Below are positions 1-7,279 of a stretch of 16,986 nucleotides of DNA, one piece after another. A model generated the notes under the pieces. It was not told where the DNA came from. It searched no databases and saw only the letters and a list, made by a program, of their open reading frames with translations. Each line of letters opens with the position of its first letter. The stretch's first letter is position 1. The DNA comes from an uncultured Christensenellaceae bacterium (GTDB lineage: Bacteria > Bacillota > Clostridia > Christensenellales > Borkfalkiaceae): the NCBI GenBank assembly GCA_910588695.1, contig CAJUOV010000024.1, positions 1 through 16,986 of the forward strand, given 5' to 3'. Made by a program: the position numbers and the translations under genes.

Positions 1-6
1 GAAAAA

Positions 7-41
7 TGGTTCAGAGCAGTTCCTTTACTGTTCTAAACCAT
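7..41. other. Imperfect hairpin at the window's left edge
   Basis: The arms TGGTTCAGAGCAG (7-19) and CTGTTCTAAACCA (28-40) are near-complementary around an 8-nt loop. Read on the minus strand the hairpin is followed by a short T run (TTTTTC), so it has the shape of a weak minus-strand terminator, but no minus-strand gene is visible to its right. It may also close a gene lying left of the window. Function is uncertain. Confidence 0.3.
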
Positions 42-91
42 TATAAAACTTTACGCGGAAAAACTCCGTGCCGTTTTTTTTGCAAGGACGT

Positions 92-120
92 TTGACATTC
101 CCGTTTCTTTTCGTTATAAT
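92..120 (+). promoter_or_regulatory. Sigma-A promoter of the FNT channel gene
   Basis: A perfect TTGACA (92-97) and a perfect TATAAT (115-120) are separated by 17 bp. The expected start of transcription near 127 leaves a short leader of about 20 nt that contains the AGGAG ribosome binding site just ahead of the ATG at 148. Confidence 0.9.
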
Positions 121-147
121 AGAAAAGAACATAAGAGGAGAAAGACC

Positions 148-930
148 ATGAAGAGTCCCGCGGAGATCGCACAAGGTTATATCAAAATCGCACAGGGGAA
201 GACTACGCAAAAGTGGTATAAACTTTTGATTCTCGCAGTGCTTGCAGGCGCGTTTATCGCGTTCGGCGCGGCAACAGCCACGGCTGCAAGCGCCGGTACG
301 GGAGCGTATTCTACGCTGATCAAGGGTTTGGTTTTTCCTGTCGGGCTTGTGCTCGTTGTGGTGTGCGGAGCGGAGCTTTTTACGGGTAACTGTTTAATGA
401 TTTCCCCTTTGATCGGAAGGGACGTGAAAGTCGGCGGTTTTTTCAAGAACCTCGGAATCGTCTATGCGGGGAACTTTCTCGGCGGACTTCTGATCGCTGT
501 TCTCGTGGTGTATAGTCACGCTCAAAGCCAAACGGTTGCCGAAGCGTGTGTCGCCGCGGCGGCGGCGAAGAGCAATATGGGATTCGGCGACGCGTTGCTT
601 CGCGGAATTCTGTGCAATATGCTCGTTTGTCTTGCGGTATGGGCTTCGATGGCGGGCACATCCGCTGCGGGAAAGATTGTTGCGCTGTATTTGCCTGTTC
701 TTGCGTTTGTCGTGTGCGGATTTGAGCACAGCGTGGCAAATATGTATTATCTGTCGGCGGGGCTGATGGCGGGCGTAGAATACGGCATTACGGCGGCAGG
801 ATTGAGCGTTGGGAACGCGCTTTTGTATTGTCTGCTTCCTTCTACGCTCGGTAACGTGATAGGCGGGTGTCTCATAGGAATCGGATACCATACGGTTTAC
901 CGTACGAAGATGCCGAAATCAGAGCAGTAA
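148..930 (+). CDS. Formate/nitrite transporter (FNT) family channel
   Basis: This is a 260-residue hydrophobic protein with about six membrane helices, the normal length for FocA/NirC/HSC-type channels. Family signatures are visible: the GAELFTGN segment (about residues 74-81) after the first broken helix, RGILCNMLVCLAVW (about 150-163), and GFEHSVANMYY (about 191-201), which carries the conserved pore histidine. Such pentameric channels pass formate, nitrite or hydrosulfide across the cytoplasmic membrane. The ATG at 148 follows an AGGAGA site with good spacing and lies under a consensus promoter. The tRNA gene begins only 22 nt after the stop, with no terminator between, so the tRNA may be read from this promoter. 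The substrate cannot be decided from sequence; formate export would fit a fermenter. Confidence 0.93.
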   Translation: MKSPAEIAQGYIKIAQGKTTQKWYKLLILAVLAGAFIAFGAATATAASAGTGAYSTLIKGLVFPVGLVLVVVCGAELFTGNCLMISPLIGRDVKVGGFFKNLGIVYAGNFLGGLLIAVLVVYSHAQSQTVAEACVAAAAAKSNMGFGDALLRGILCNMLVCLAVWASMAGTSAAGKIVALYLPVLAFVVCGFEHSVANMYYLSAGLMAGVEYGITAAGLSVGNALLYCLLPSTLGNVIGGCLIGIGYHTVYRTKMPKSEQ

Positions 931-952
931 AATACCAAGGATTTTGCGACGG

Positions 953-1027
953 GCTTCCTTAGTTAAATGGATATAACAGCCCCCTCCTAAGGGGCCGTTG
1001 TGGGTTCGATTCCCGCAGGGAGTACCA
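953..1027 (+). tRNA. tRNA-Arg (anticodon CCU)
   Basis: A complete cloverleaf can be folded by hand. The acceptor is 953-959 with 1017-1023, the D-stem GTTA/TAAC is 962-965/974-977, and the anticodon stem GCCCC/GGGGC is 979-983/991-995. Its loop CTCCTAA places anticodon CCT at 986-988. The T-stem GTGGG/CCCGC is 1000-1004/1012-1016 with loop TTCGATT, the discriminator is A1024, and CCA is encoded at 1025-1027. It decodes AGG. It starts 22 nt after the FNT stop codon and is followed at once by a strong terminator. Confidence 0.95.
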
Positions 1028-1063
1028 AAAAAAGCAACCGAGAATCACTCGGTTGCTTTTTTT
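1028..1063 (+). terminator. Intrinsic terminator of tRNA-Arg
   Basis: The stem GCAACCGAG/CTCGGTTGC (1034-1042/1048-1056) with a 5-nt loop is preceded by an A tract and followed by seven T residues (1057-1063). It starts right after the tRNA CCA end. Confidence 0.93.
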
Positions 1064-1085
1064 GCTGCTGTTGCAGTTGTGAGAA

Positions 1086-1149
1086 CGCGCGTGGGTTCGC
1101 GCGAGCGTAGCGACGCTCAACCGAGGGGACCCCTATGGGGTTTCGGTTG
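1086..1149. repeat. Three tandem hairpins between tRNA-Arg and the repeated tRNA 3' end
   Basis: Three adjacent dyads are visible: CGCGCG (1086-1091/1098-1103), GAGCGT/ACGCTC (1103-1108/1113-1118), and CAACCGA/TCGGTTG (1118-1124/1143-1149) with an inner ACCCC/GGGGT stem (1129-1133/1137-1141). There is no coding potential. The stretch looks like a REP/MITE-like palindromic unit; whether it recurs elsewhere in the genome cannot be seen here. Confidence 0.6.
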
Positions 1150-1172
1150 ATTCCCGCAGGGAGTACCAAAAA
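1149..1172 (+). repeat. Direct repeat of the tRNA-Arg 3' end
   Basis: Twenty-four bases, from GATTCCCGC through the acceptor strand, CCA and five As, are identical to 1008-1031 in the tRNA gene, offset by 141 bp. The nine bases preceding GATTCCC in the tRNA (GTGGGTTCG, 1000-1008) also occur at 1091-1099, so this copy resembles a tRNA 3' half with about 50 bp inserted in the T-loop. It could be an attachment-site scar or part of a tRNA-associated repeat. Confidence 0.75.
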
Positions 1173-1198
1173 GACGGAGCATTTTTACTCCGTCTTTT
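1169..1198. terminator. Bidirectional terminator
   Basis: The 11-bp stem AAAAGACGGAG/CTCCGTCTTTT (1169-1179/1188-1198) has an 8-nt loop and T runs on both strands. On the minus strand it lies 15-45 nt beyond the symporter stop codon, so it closes the acyltransferase-symporter operon. On the plus strand it backs up the tRNA terminator and may be the tRNA's ancestral one. Confidence 0.85.
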
Positions 1199-1212
1199 CA
1201 TATTGAAATTTT

Positions 1213-2718
1213 TTATTTTTCTGCTTCGTTTTGATCGGGCGGATTGGAGTTTGTATCTTCGTTTAAAGGTTCCGCACCTTTTTCGTTTGAGGCAGAGGCG
1301 GCCGGTTCCGCCGCTTTTTTCCGTTTGAATATTTTATCTCGGAACAGCACTAAATTCAGGATAACAAACGCAACTCCTACAATGATACAGGTGATCAGGG
1401 CATTCAGATCGCTTTTCGGCGCAAAATTCGCGAGGAACATCAGAGGGATTCCGAATACCATCGCAGGAAGATTCTGGAACACGAGGTTTTCGCTGGCGGG
1501 CGTGCGGTATGTACCGTCGATTTCGCGAAGCAGAATCATACCCGTGCTTGCGGTTCCCGTCAGCATGCCGAAGAACGCCAGAAATTGTTCGTGTCTGTAA
1601 CCCGAAAACTTCCGTTTACAGACAAAGTTTACATAGAACCATGTTACGAACGCGCCTACGACTGCTAAAATCAGCAACACGCCCCAATAGGATACCAAGA
1701 GAGGAATTTGAATGGCTGCTACGCCGGCGACGATCATCAGGTCGAATGCAAAGCCGCCGATTCTGTCCATCATAAAATTATTTATGATTTGCTTTTTAAT
1801 AAGTTTTTTATCGTAAAGTTTGTTTAAGACGGCTTTTACGGGAAGGGTCAGCAGCACGCCGATAAAAAAGTTAAAACCGAACAGCGTTGTCGCCAACGAA
1901 GGAATCAGGCGGGAAAGACCGTACATAATGCCGAACGAGGCTGCGTAGACCGCGAGAACGATGGCGACCTGCACGGTGAATTTATCCATGGAGGAGACGA
2001 CGGAAATTTCGTTTTCATCTTCGTAGTCGGCAAGGCTGTTGAGCTTTTCTTTTTCTACAATTTTGATTTGCCCCTTATGGCGCATGACATTGATATAGAT
2101 TACGCCGACGATACACGCAACCAAAAAGCCGAGCGCGGCAATCGTCAAACCGAAATTGCTTCCGCCCGTGAACCCGTATTCTTCGAAGTTTTTTCCGAAG
2201 TTCATAGCTTGTCCCGTGCCCTGACCGAATCCGAATGCGAGCAATATTCCCGCCGCCGAGATCATGCCGTCCGTGTGCAGCAGATATGCCGCGATAAGAG
2301 ATACGATGAGCCCGACAAAGGCTTGGATCAGGTATCCGTTCACCGTCGTCAGTCCCGAATCGAACACCTCGGCGGCGCGCGTTTTATTGAATTTCTTTTT
2401 GGATGTGCGCATGCCTGAAGCGACGAATCCGATTCCCAGAGTGTGATAAGTGATCAGTTCGAGAACGCCCATTCCGCTCATACTTCCGTTATCGCCGTTT
2501 CCGCCGAACAGAGAAAGATTGAAAAAATAATTGCCTGCGCAATAATATGTGATCGTGGAAACGATCAAGAGCATAACGCCGCCCAAAACCGAAACGGGGA
2601 TCAGCGTTTTTTTCAATCCGGGTATAAACATGCGAAGAATATTCCCAAGAAGCATACTGATAAGCAGTACGGCTATGATCATTAAAAACGCCCAAACGTT
2701 CAAATTGGAATATATCAT
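1213..2718 (-). CDS. Sodium/glutamate symporter (GltS/ESS)-like transporter
   Basis: This 501-residue protein has roughly 11-13 membrane helices and the two inverted halves expected for the ESS family. In the first half GFGQGTGQAMNFG (about 163-175) corresponds to the glycine-rich re-entrant loop; in the second half FFGMLTGTASTGMILLR (about 382-398) is the matching loop. The family usually imports glutamate with sodium. The charged tail after the last helix (about 466-501, rich in E, N, P) is longer than in Escherichia coli GltS (about 400 residues) and is probably cytoplasmic. The ATG abuts the TAA of the acyltransferase gene, and its ribosome binding site (GGAG) lies inside that gene's last codons, so the two are translated from one message. 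The exact substrate is an inference. Confidence 0.8.
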   Translation of the reverse strand: MIYSNLNVWAFLMIIAVLLISMLLGNILRMFIPGLKKTLIPVSVLGGVMLLIVSTITYYCAGNYFFNLSLFGGNGDNGSMSGMGVLELITYHTLGIGFVASGMRTSKKKFNKTRAAEVFDSGLTTVNGYLIQAFVGLIVSLIAAYLLHTDGMISAAGILLAFGFGQGTGQAMNFGKNFEEYGFTGGSNFGLTIAALGFLVACIVGVIYINVMRHKGQIKIVEKEKLNSLADYEDENEISVVSSMDKFTVQVAIVLAVYAASFGIMYGLSRLIPSLATTLFGFNFFIGVLLTLPVKAVLNKLYDKKLIKKQIINNFMMDRIGGFAFDLMIVAGVAAIQIPLLVSYWGVLLILAVVGAFVTWFYVNFVCKRKFSGYRHEQFLAFFGMLTGTASTGMILLREIDGTYRTPASENLVFQNLPAMVFGIPLMFLANFAPKSDLNALITCIIVGVAFVILNLVLFRDKIFKRKKAAEPAASASNEKGAEPLNEDTNSNPPDQNEAEK

Positions 2719-3891
2719 TTAATTTTCTCCTTCTGTGCCGCGGGTCAACTCTTTCAGTCCGTCAAAAATATGTACGTATTTGATTGCGCAAAATCGTTTG
2801 TTGCCCTTTACTTGCAATATTTTGCCGCCGTAATAGAAATTGAATTTCTTTTTTCCGACCATAGTCAGCGCGGTAACGTCTTTCAAGGGGAAAACCGCGC
2901 CGCCGATCATAAGATTTTCTTTATCGATTGAAACGCTGTTCCCTGAAAGTTTTTTCTTTTTCTTGCATTTAACGCTTTCTCGGAAGAGAATATTATCGTC
3001 GCTGACCGTCATTCCGTCCAAGACGTTTTTTACAATCTGTTTCCGTTCCCATTCGTACCATTCGAAAATCCGATCGAATCCGGTTGCGGGGGGGGGTGGG
3101 GTCAGAGCCAGCTTTTCCGTATAGGTTGAAGCGGTATCGCAGTATTTGCATTTGAATCTGTATTTTTGAGAGACGATTCCCGAAACGCCGTTGCATACGG
3201 GACAAAGATAGAGGGCTCGCTCGATATACTCCGCGCGTTTTTTGCTGCGAAAGCGAATGCCCGAAAGGGTATCGTCTACTAAAAGATTCTCTTTGATCGT
3301 GTCGAACAGTTCCCCTACGCTCATTGCGCTCATTTCCTCTGCGGAGAGCACTTTGCGCACGCTGCCTTTCGCCTTGCCCTTTCTGACAGAGTGACCCCAG
3401 CGCGGATCGGTGCCGTAACCGCCTTGGATGTTGTAGAGCACAAGGGGAACTTTCAATGATTTTGCGAGTTTTGCGATCGCGTCTGTCATTTCCCATTGAC
3501 CGCCCGAAAGAGTGCGGTTGCCCTCTGGAAAAATTCCCACTGCGCCGCCCTCTTTCACAATGCGGAAAATATTTTTGACCGCCGTAACGTCTTGCAGAGA
3601 TTTGCTCTTTGGAATGGGCGCTACAAGATAGCGGATAAGCGGGGAAATTTTAAGGTTGAAGATATCGTCCGAAGCGATAAAATAAACGGGAAACCGAAAT
3701 GAGAGGGAGAGTAAAAAAGGATCCATTGTCATCTGATGGTTTGCAATGATCAGATAGGCGCCTTTCGGAAGCCCGCTTCGTTTTGCGGTATAACGATAGC
3801 GCAGTTTGCAGTATAAACGCATAACGGGGCGTAAAAAAGCAAATACGAATGCGTGTCTGCGTTTCGTCCAAGTTTTCCGTTTCTTTTTCAC
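2719..3891 (-). CDS. PlsC-like acyltransferase with zinc ribbon and C-terminal domain
   Basis: The N-terminal half is a lysophospholipid/glycerolipid acyltransferase. The catalytic NHQMTMD box (H52, D57 from the chosen start) is followed by PEGNRTLSGG (about 122-131), the acyl-acceptor motif. A four-cysteine zinc ribbon follows (CPVC at about 230-233, CKYC at about 248-251), then a proline run and a roughly 100-residue C-terminal domain of mixed beta type that I cannot assign firmly. The open frame extends upstream to a TTG at 3948, but that TTG is the -35 hexamer of the promoter. I therefore start at GTG 3891, preceded by GAGG with 5-nt spacing, giving 390 residues. The first gene of an operon with the symporter. 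Codons for the proline run contain nine consecutive Cs. Role: probably phosphatidic acid synthesis or membrane lipid remodelling. Confidence 0.8.
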   Translation of the reverse strand: MKKKRKTWTKRRHAFVFAFLRPVMRLYCKLRYRYTAKRSGLPKGAYLIIANHQMTMDPFLLSLSFRFPVYFIASDDIFNLKISPLIRYLVAPIPKSKSLQDVTAVKNIFRIVKEGGAVGIFPEGNRTLSGGQWEMTDAIAKLAKSLKVPLVLYNIQGGYGTDPRWGHSVRKGKAKGSVRKVLSAEEMSAMSVGELFDTIKENLLVDDTLSGIRFRSKKRAEYIERALYLCPVCNGVSGIVSQKYRFKCKYCDTASTYTEKLALTPPPPATGFDRIFEWYEWERKQIVKNVLDGMTVSDDNILFRESVKCKKKKKLSGNSVSIDKENLMIGGAVFPLKDVTALTMVGKKKFNFYYGGKILQVKGNKRFCAIKYVHIFDGLKELTRGTEGEN

Positions 3892-3919
3892 AATCGCCTC
3901 GCAATCTTCTGATTTAATT

Positions 3920-3948
3920 ATTTTAACATTTTTTTGTCGGATAGTCAA
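3920..3948 (-). promoter_or_regulatory. Promoter of the acyltransferase-symporter operon
   Basis: On the minus strand TTGACT (3948-3943), 17 bp and TAAAAT (3925-3920) make a near-consensus sigma-A promoter. Transcription would begin near 3913, about 20 nt ahead of the GTG at 3891. This argues against the TTG start at 3948, which is part of the -35 box. Confidence 0.8.
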
Positions 3949-4047
3949 TCTAAATAAAATTGATTCGTAACCGTAGATTGTGAAAATTTGTGAAGAAATG
4001 CGCGTAGCGCCTTATATTTTTGAACGACGCAAGAATAAAAAAGGGTG

Positions 4048-4076
4048 TTGACTTTTCGCGGAGGGCATAATATAAT
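4048..4076 (+). promoter_or_regulatory. Promoter of the flavin-reductase-like gene
   Basis: TTGACT (4048-4053), 17 bp and a perfect TATAAT (4071-4076) lie directly upstream of AGGAGG (4089-4094) and the ATG at 4100, giving a very short leader. Confidence 0.88.
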
Positions 4077-4099
4077 AAAAACATTATCAGGAGGTGATT

Positions 4100-5014
4100 A
4101 TGGGCAATTTCAAAGACGTCAGGATCGTAGATAATTTTTATCAGACTTCTTCATTTTTTCCGATGCCTACGACATTGGTTTCCACACTGTCGGAAGAAGG
4201 AAAGACCAATCTCGGGGCTTATTCCCTGTGTTTTCCCTATTACATCGCGGGTAAAGATTATTATGCGATGATTCTCGAATGCCGCAATTCGTCCAATACG
4301 GCGCAGAATCTTTTGCGCGATAAAAAATGCGCGCTTAACTTTATTCCCGACAAGAAAAAATATTTCAAAGAGGCGGTGCGTCTCGGTTTCCCTGGAGAAA
4401 CGACGGAAGAGAAGATGAAAAACTGTATTTTTACGTTGGAAGAGAGCGCGGTCTCCGCCGATCGTCCAAAGATCGTGGGCGAGAGCTTTCAGGTGTTCGA
4501 ATGCAGTTGGGACGATACCTTGGAGAACGCCTATCTCGATAAGGCAGGCTGTCTCGAAGGCTACGAACCGCCTTATCGGAACTTCAACGGGATCACGAGC
4601 AAATTCGGTGCGCACTTTATTCTGAAAATCGATAAAATTCTGATGAAGGAAAGACATTACGACGGCATTGTCAACGGGATAAAAGCAAGTTCTTTTCCCG
4701 CCGTGCCCGTCGATTACGGTTATCGCGACAGTACGAATTTCTGGTGCAGCTCGTTTAAGAAACCGTATGCGGAAAAAATTCAGGCGAAGGAGGGCGACGT
4801 TTCAACCGTCATTTACGCCGCGAAACGGATCGATCCCGAGGTGACCTTTACCGACGAGGCTTGCGCAAGGCTCACGAAGATTCCGAGAATATTCCTGAAA
4901 GCCGCATTGACGCAGATGGTCAAAATCGCAAAGGAGGAGGGGATCGGCAAGATCGACGAGGCGGCGCTCGATCTTATCAATGACAAACGCCGCGAAGAAA
5001 AAAAGAAAAAATAA
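4100..5014 (+). CDS. Flavin-reductase-like split-barrel protein with C-terminal PCP_red-like segment
   Basis: This 304-residue soluble protein has an N-terminal part (about 10-210) that resembles the FMN-binding split barrel of flavin reductase/flavoredoxin proteins: an opening NFYQTSSFFPMPTTLVSTL segment, then ILECRNSSNTAQNLL, where the family binds FMN phosphate, and a late KFGAHFILKI strand. The last 60 residues (FTDEACARLTKIPRIFL through IGKIDEAALDLI) match the pattern I know from the PCP_red domain (light-independent protochlorophyllide reductase subunit B C-terminus). The ATG at 4100 is chosen because a full AGGAGG lies 5 nt upstream; the GTG at 4094 overlaps that site. It is probably a cytoplasmic FMN electron carrier. 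The fusion assignment is from memory of motif shape, so moderate confidence. Confidence 0.7.
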   Translation: MGNFKDVRIVDNFYQTSSFFPMPTTLVSTLSEEGKTNLGAYSLCFPYYIAGKDYYAMILECRNSSNTAQNLLRDKKCALNFIPDKKKYFKEAVRLGFPGETTEEKMKNCIFTLEESAVSADRPKIVGESFQVFECSWDDTLENAYLDKAGCLEGYEPPYRNFNGITSKFGAHFILKIDKILMKERHYDGIVNGIKASSFPAVPVDYGYRDSTNFWCSSFKKPYAEKIQAKEGDVSTVIYAAKRIDPEVTFTDEACARLTKIPRIFLKAALTQMVKIAKEEGIGKIDEAALDLINDKRREEKKKK

Positions 5015-5037
5015 CCGTAAATTTTTATCCGATAGGG

Positions 5038-5065
5038 TTGACAAAACATAAAATCATAGTATAAT
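5038..5065 (+). promoter_or_regulatory. Promoter of the iron alcohol dehydrogenase gene
   Basis: TTGACA (5038-5043) and TATAAT (5060-5065) are both perfect, with 16-bp spacing. The ribosome binding site AAGGAGA lies before the ATG at 5115. Confidence 0.88.
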
Positions 5066-5114
5066 AGGGCTGAAAAAAGAGGGGAAACTCTCGTAAAGAA
5101 AAGGAGATATTACT

Positions 5115-6332
5115 ATGGCACGTTTTACATTGCCGCGCGATCTCTATCACGGCAAAGGCGCTCTCGAAGCATTGAAAAGTTTTAAGGGCAAGCGGGCGAT
5201 CGTCTGCGTCGGCGGCGGTTCCATGAAAAAATTCGGTTTTCTCGATAAGGCGGTGTCTTATCTGAAAGAAGCGGGCATGGAAGTGGAGCTTTTCGAGGGG
5301 ATCGAACCCGATCCTTCCGTCGAGACGGTGATGAAGGGCGCGGAAGCGATGCTCGAATTCAAGCCCGATTGGATCGTTGCGATGGGCGGCGGTTCTCCCA
5401 TCGACGCCGCGAAGGCAATGTGGATCAAATACGAATATCCCGAAATTACGTTTGAAGAAATGTGTAAAGTGTTCGGGATTCCCGAACTCCGTAAAAAAGC
5501 AAGATTCTGCGCGATTTCCTCCACGTCGGGCACGGCGACGGAAGTTACGGCATTTTCGATCATCACCGATTACAAGAAGGGAATCAAATATCCGATCGCG
5601 GACTTTGAAATCACGCCCGATGTTGCGATCGTCGATCCCGATCTTGCGGAGACGATGCCCAAGAAGCTCGTGGCGCATACGGGAATGGACGCGATGACGC
5701 ATTCGGTTGAAGCATACGTCTCTACCGCGCATTGCGACTATACCGATCCGCTTGCGATTTTTGCGATCAAGATGATCCAAGGCGATCTTGTCGATTCCTA
5801 CAACGGCGATATGAAAAAGCGCGACAGCATGCACAACGCGCAGTGCCTTGCGGGTATGGCGTTCTCGAACGCGCTTCTCGGAATCGTTCATTCCATGGCG
5901 CATAAGACGGGCGCTGCGTTTGCGGACTACGGCGCGCACATCATTCACGGCGCGGCGAACGCCATGTATCTGCCCAAGGTCATCGCCTTCAACGCCAAAA
6001 ATCCCGAAGCGAAAAAACGCTACGGCATGATCGCAGATTATATGGGACTGGGCGGAAACAGCGACGACGAAAAAGTAAAACTTCTGATCGAATATCTGAG
6101 AAAGATGAACGACGATCTGAATATTCCGCACTGTATCAAGAATTACGGCGCGGACAGTTATCCCTGCGAACAGGGTTTCGTGCCCGAAAACGTGTTCCTC
6201 GAAAGACTTCCCGAAATCGCGAAGAATGCGATCGGAGACGCCTGTACGGGAAGCAATCCCCGTCAGCCTTCACAAAAAGAGATGGAAGAGCTTTTGAAGT
6301 GTTGTTATTACGATACGGAAGTTGATTTTTGA
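5115..6332 (+). CDS. Iron-containing alcohol dehydrogenase
   Basis: This 405-residue protein is of normal length for group III (Fe-dependent) alcohol dehydrogenases. The NAD(P) loop GGGSPIDAAKAMW is at about 91-103, and the typical SSTSGTATEVTAFSI stretch follows at about 135-149. The four metal ligands are all present: D192 and H196 in DAMTHSVEAY, H263 in SMAHKTGA, and H278 in HGAANA, with spacing as in E. coli FucO. The enzyme likely reduces aldehydes to alcohols (ethanol, butanol or a diol product) with NAD(P)H in the cytoplasm, a sink for fermentative reducing power. It stands under its own promoter and is followed by a hairpin, then nfnAB, which exchanges NADH, NADPH and ferredoxin electrons. 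The specific substrate cannot be told. Confidence 0.94.
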   Translation: MARFTLPRDLYHGKGALEALKSFKGKRAIVCVGGGSMKKFGFLDKAVSYLKEAGMEVELFEGIEPDPSVETVMKGAEAMLEFKPDWIVAMGGGSPIDAAKAMWIKYEYPEITFEEMCKVFGIPELRKKARFCAISSTSGTATEVTAFSIITDYKKGIKYPIADFEITPDVAIVDPDLAETMPKKLVAHTGMDAMTHSVEAYVSTAHCDYTDPLAIFAIKMIQGDLVDSYNGDMKKRDSMHNAQCLAGMAFSNALLGIVHSMAHKTGAAFADYGAHIIHGAANAMYLPKVIAFNAKNPEAKKRYGMIADYMGLGGNSDDEKVKLLIEYLRKMNDDLNIPHCIKNYGADSYPCEQGFVPENVFLERLPEIAKNAIGDACTGSNPRQPSQKEMEELLKCCYYDTEVDF

Positions 6333-6352
6333 TCGGATTGACAAATTGACTG

Positions 6353-6384
6353 AATATGCGGTTGACAAGACCGCATATTTTGTC
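6353..6384 (+). terminator. Hairpin between the alcohol dehydrogenase gene and nfnA
   Basis: The 10-bp stem AATATGCGGT/ACCGCATATT (6353-6362/6370-6379) is followed by a short, interrupted T run (TTGTC). It is a weak terminator or attenuator. The TTGACA at 6362-6367, inside the hairpin, with TATTCT (6386-6391, 18-bp spacing) could be a modest nfnAB promoter overlapping it. Confidence 0.6.
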
Positions 6385-6406
6385 ATATTCTTAAAGGGTG
6401 GCAGCT

Positions 6407-7279
6407 ATGTATCAAATCATCGAAAAAAAGAGTCTGAATCCGACCGTTACGCAAATGCAAATCAAAGCGCCTCTTGTTGCGAAGAAGGCGCGCGCCGGTC
6501 AGTTCGTTATTCTGCGCGTAGACGAAGAGGGGGAGCGCATTCCTCTCACCGTCGCGGGCGTCGATCCCGAGAGAGGTACGGTCAAAATCATCTTTCAGAT
6601 CGTGGGCGCTACGACCGAGAAGCTCAACCGCAAGCAGGCGGGCGGATATTTGCATGATTTTGTCGGACCTTTGGGAATGCCCACCCGTATCGACGGACTC
6701 AAAAAAGTGTGCGTCGTAGGCGGCGGCGTTGGCTGCGCGATCGCTCTGCCTGTCGCCGAGGCGCTAAAAAAGGCGGGGGCTTCCGTTACGAGCGTGATCG
6801 GCTTCCGCAATCGGGAGCTTCTGATTCTCGAAGACGAGTTCGGCGCGTGTTCCGAAAAGCTCGTCGTCATGACGGACGACGGCAGTTACGGACGGCAGGG
6901 CAACGTGACTCTCCCTTTGCAGGAAATGCTTAACGGGGGCGAAACGTTCGACGAAATCATTGCGATCGGTCCGCTTATCATGATGAAGTTCGTCGTGCAG
7001 ACGGTAAAGCCGTTCGGCGTGCCCGTTACCGTCTCGATGAATCCCATTATGATCGACGGCACGGGAATGTGCGGCGGTTGCAGACTGAGCTTGAACCGCG
7101 ACGGGAAGAGAATCACGAAATTCGCATGCGTCGACGGTCCCGATTTCAACGGTTACGAGGTGGATTTCGACGAGGCGATGTCGCGCGGAAGAATGTACTC
7201 TGCGTTCGAACGGCGTGCGCACGAAGCGGCGTGCAATTTATTGAAGCAGGCAGGGGAGGGAACCCATCATGGCGATTGA
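6407..7279 (+). CDS. nfnA: NADH-dependent reduced ferredoxin:NADP+ oxidoreductase, small subunit
   Basis: This 290-residue FAD/NAD-binding reductase belongs to the dihydroorotate dehydrogenase electron-transfer/sulfide dehydrogenase beta group. It opens with the typical YQIIEKKSLNPTVTQM strand; RIPLTVAG (about 44-51) is the FAD site and VCVVGGGVGCAIALP (about 101-115) the nucleotide loop. C222 and C225 (MCGGC) and C241 (FACVDGP), with a nearby Asp (D217), match the Asp-Cys3 ligation of the [2Fe-2S] cluster. The ATG at 6407 is preferred over GTG 6398 because AGGGTGG is the ribosome binding site and family members begin at this point. It overlaps nfnB by 11 nt, so the subunits are co-translated. 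NfnAB couples ferredoxin and NADH oxidation to NADP+ reduction by flavin-based bifurcation. Confidence 0.9.
   Translation: MYQIIEKKSLNPTVTQMQIKAPLVAKKARAGQFVILRVDEEGERIPLTVAGVDPERGTVKIIFQIVGATTEKLNRKQAGGYLHDFVGPLGMPTRIDGLKKVCVVGGGVGCAIALPVAEALKKAGASVTSVIGFRNRELLILEDEFGACSEKLVVMTDDGSYGRQGNVTLPLQEMLNGGETFDEIIAIGPLIMMKFVVQTVKPFGVPVTVSMNPIMIDGTGMCGGCRLSLNRDGKRITKFACVDGPDFNGYEVDFDEAMSRGRMYSAFERRAHEAACNLLKQAGEGTHHGD

Noticed and set aside
1064..1172. A second complete tRNA gene after tRNA-Arg
   Set aside because: Only the T-arm and acceptor 3' portion are present; no D-arm, anticodon arm or 5' acceptor strand can be found.
5025..6131. Long 368-codon frame antisense to the alcohol dehydrogenase gene
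   Set aside because: It mirrors the codon bias of a clear gene, is rich in H/R/F, and shows no family motifs or ribosome binding site.
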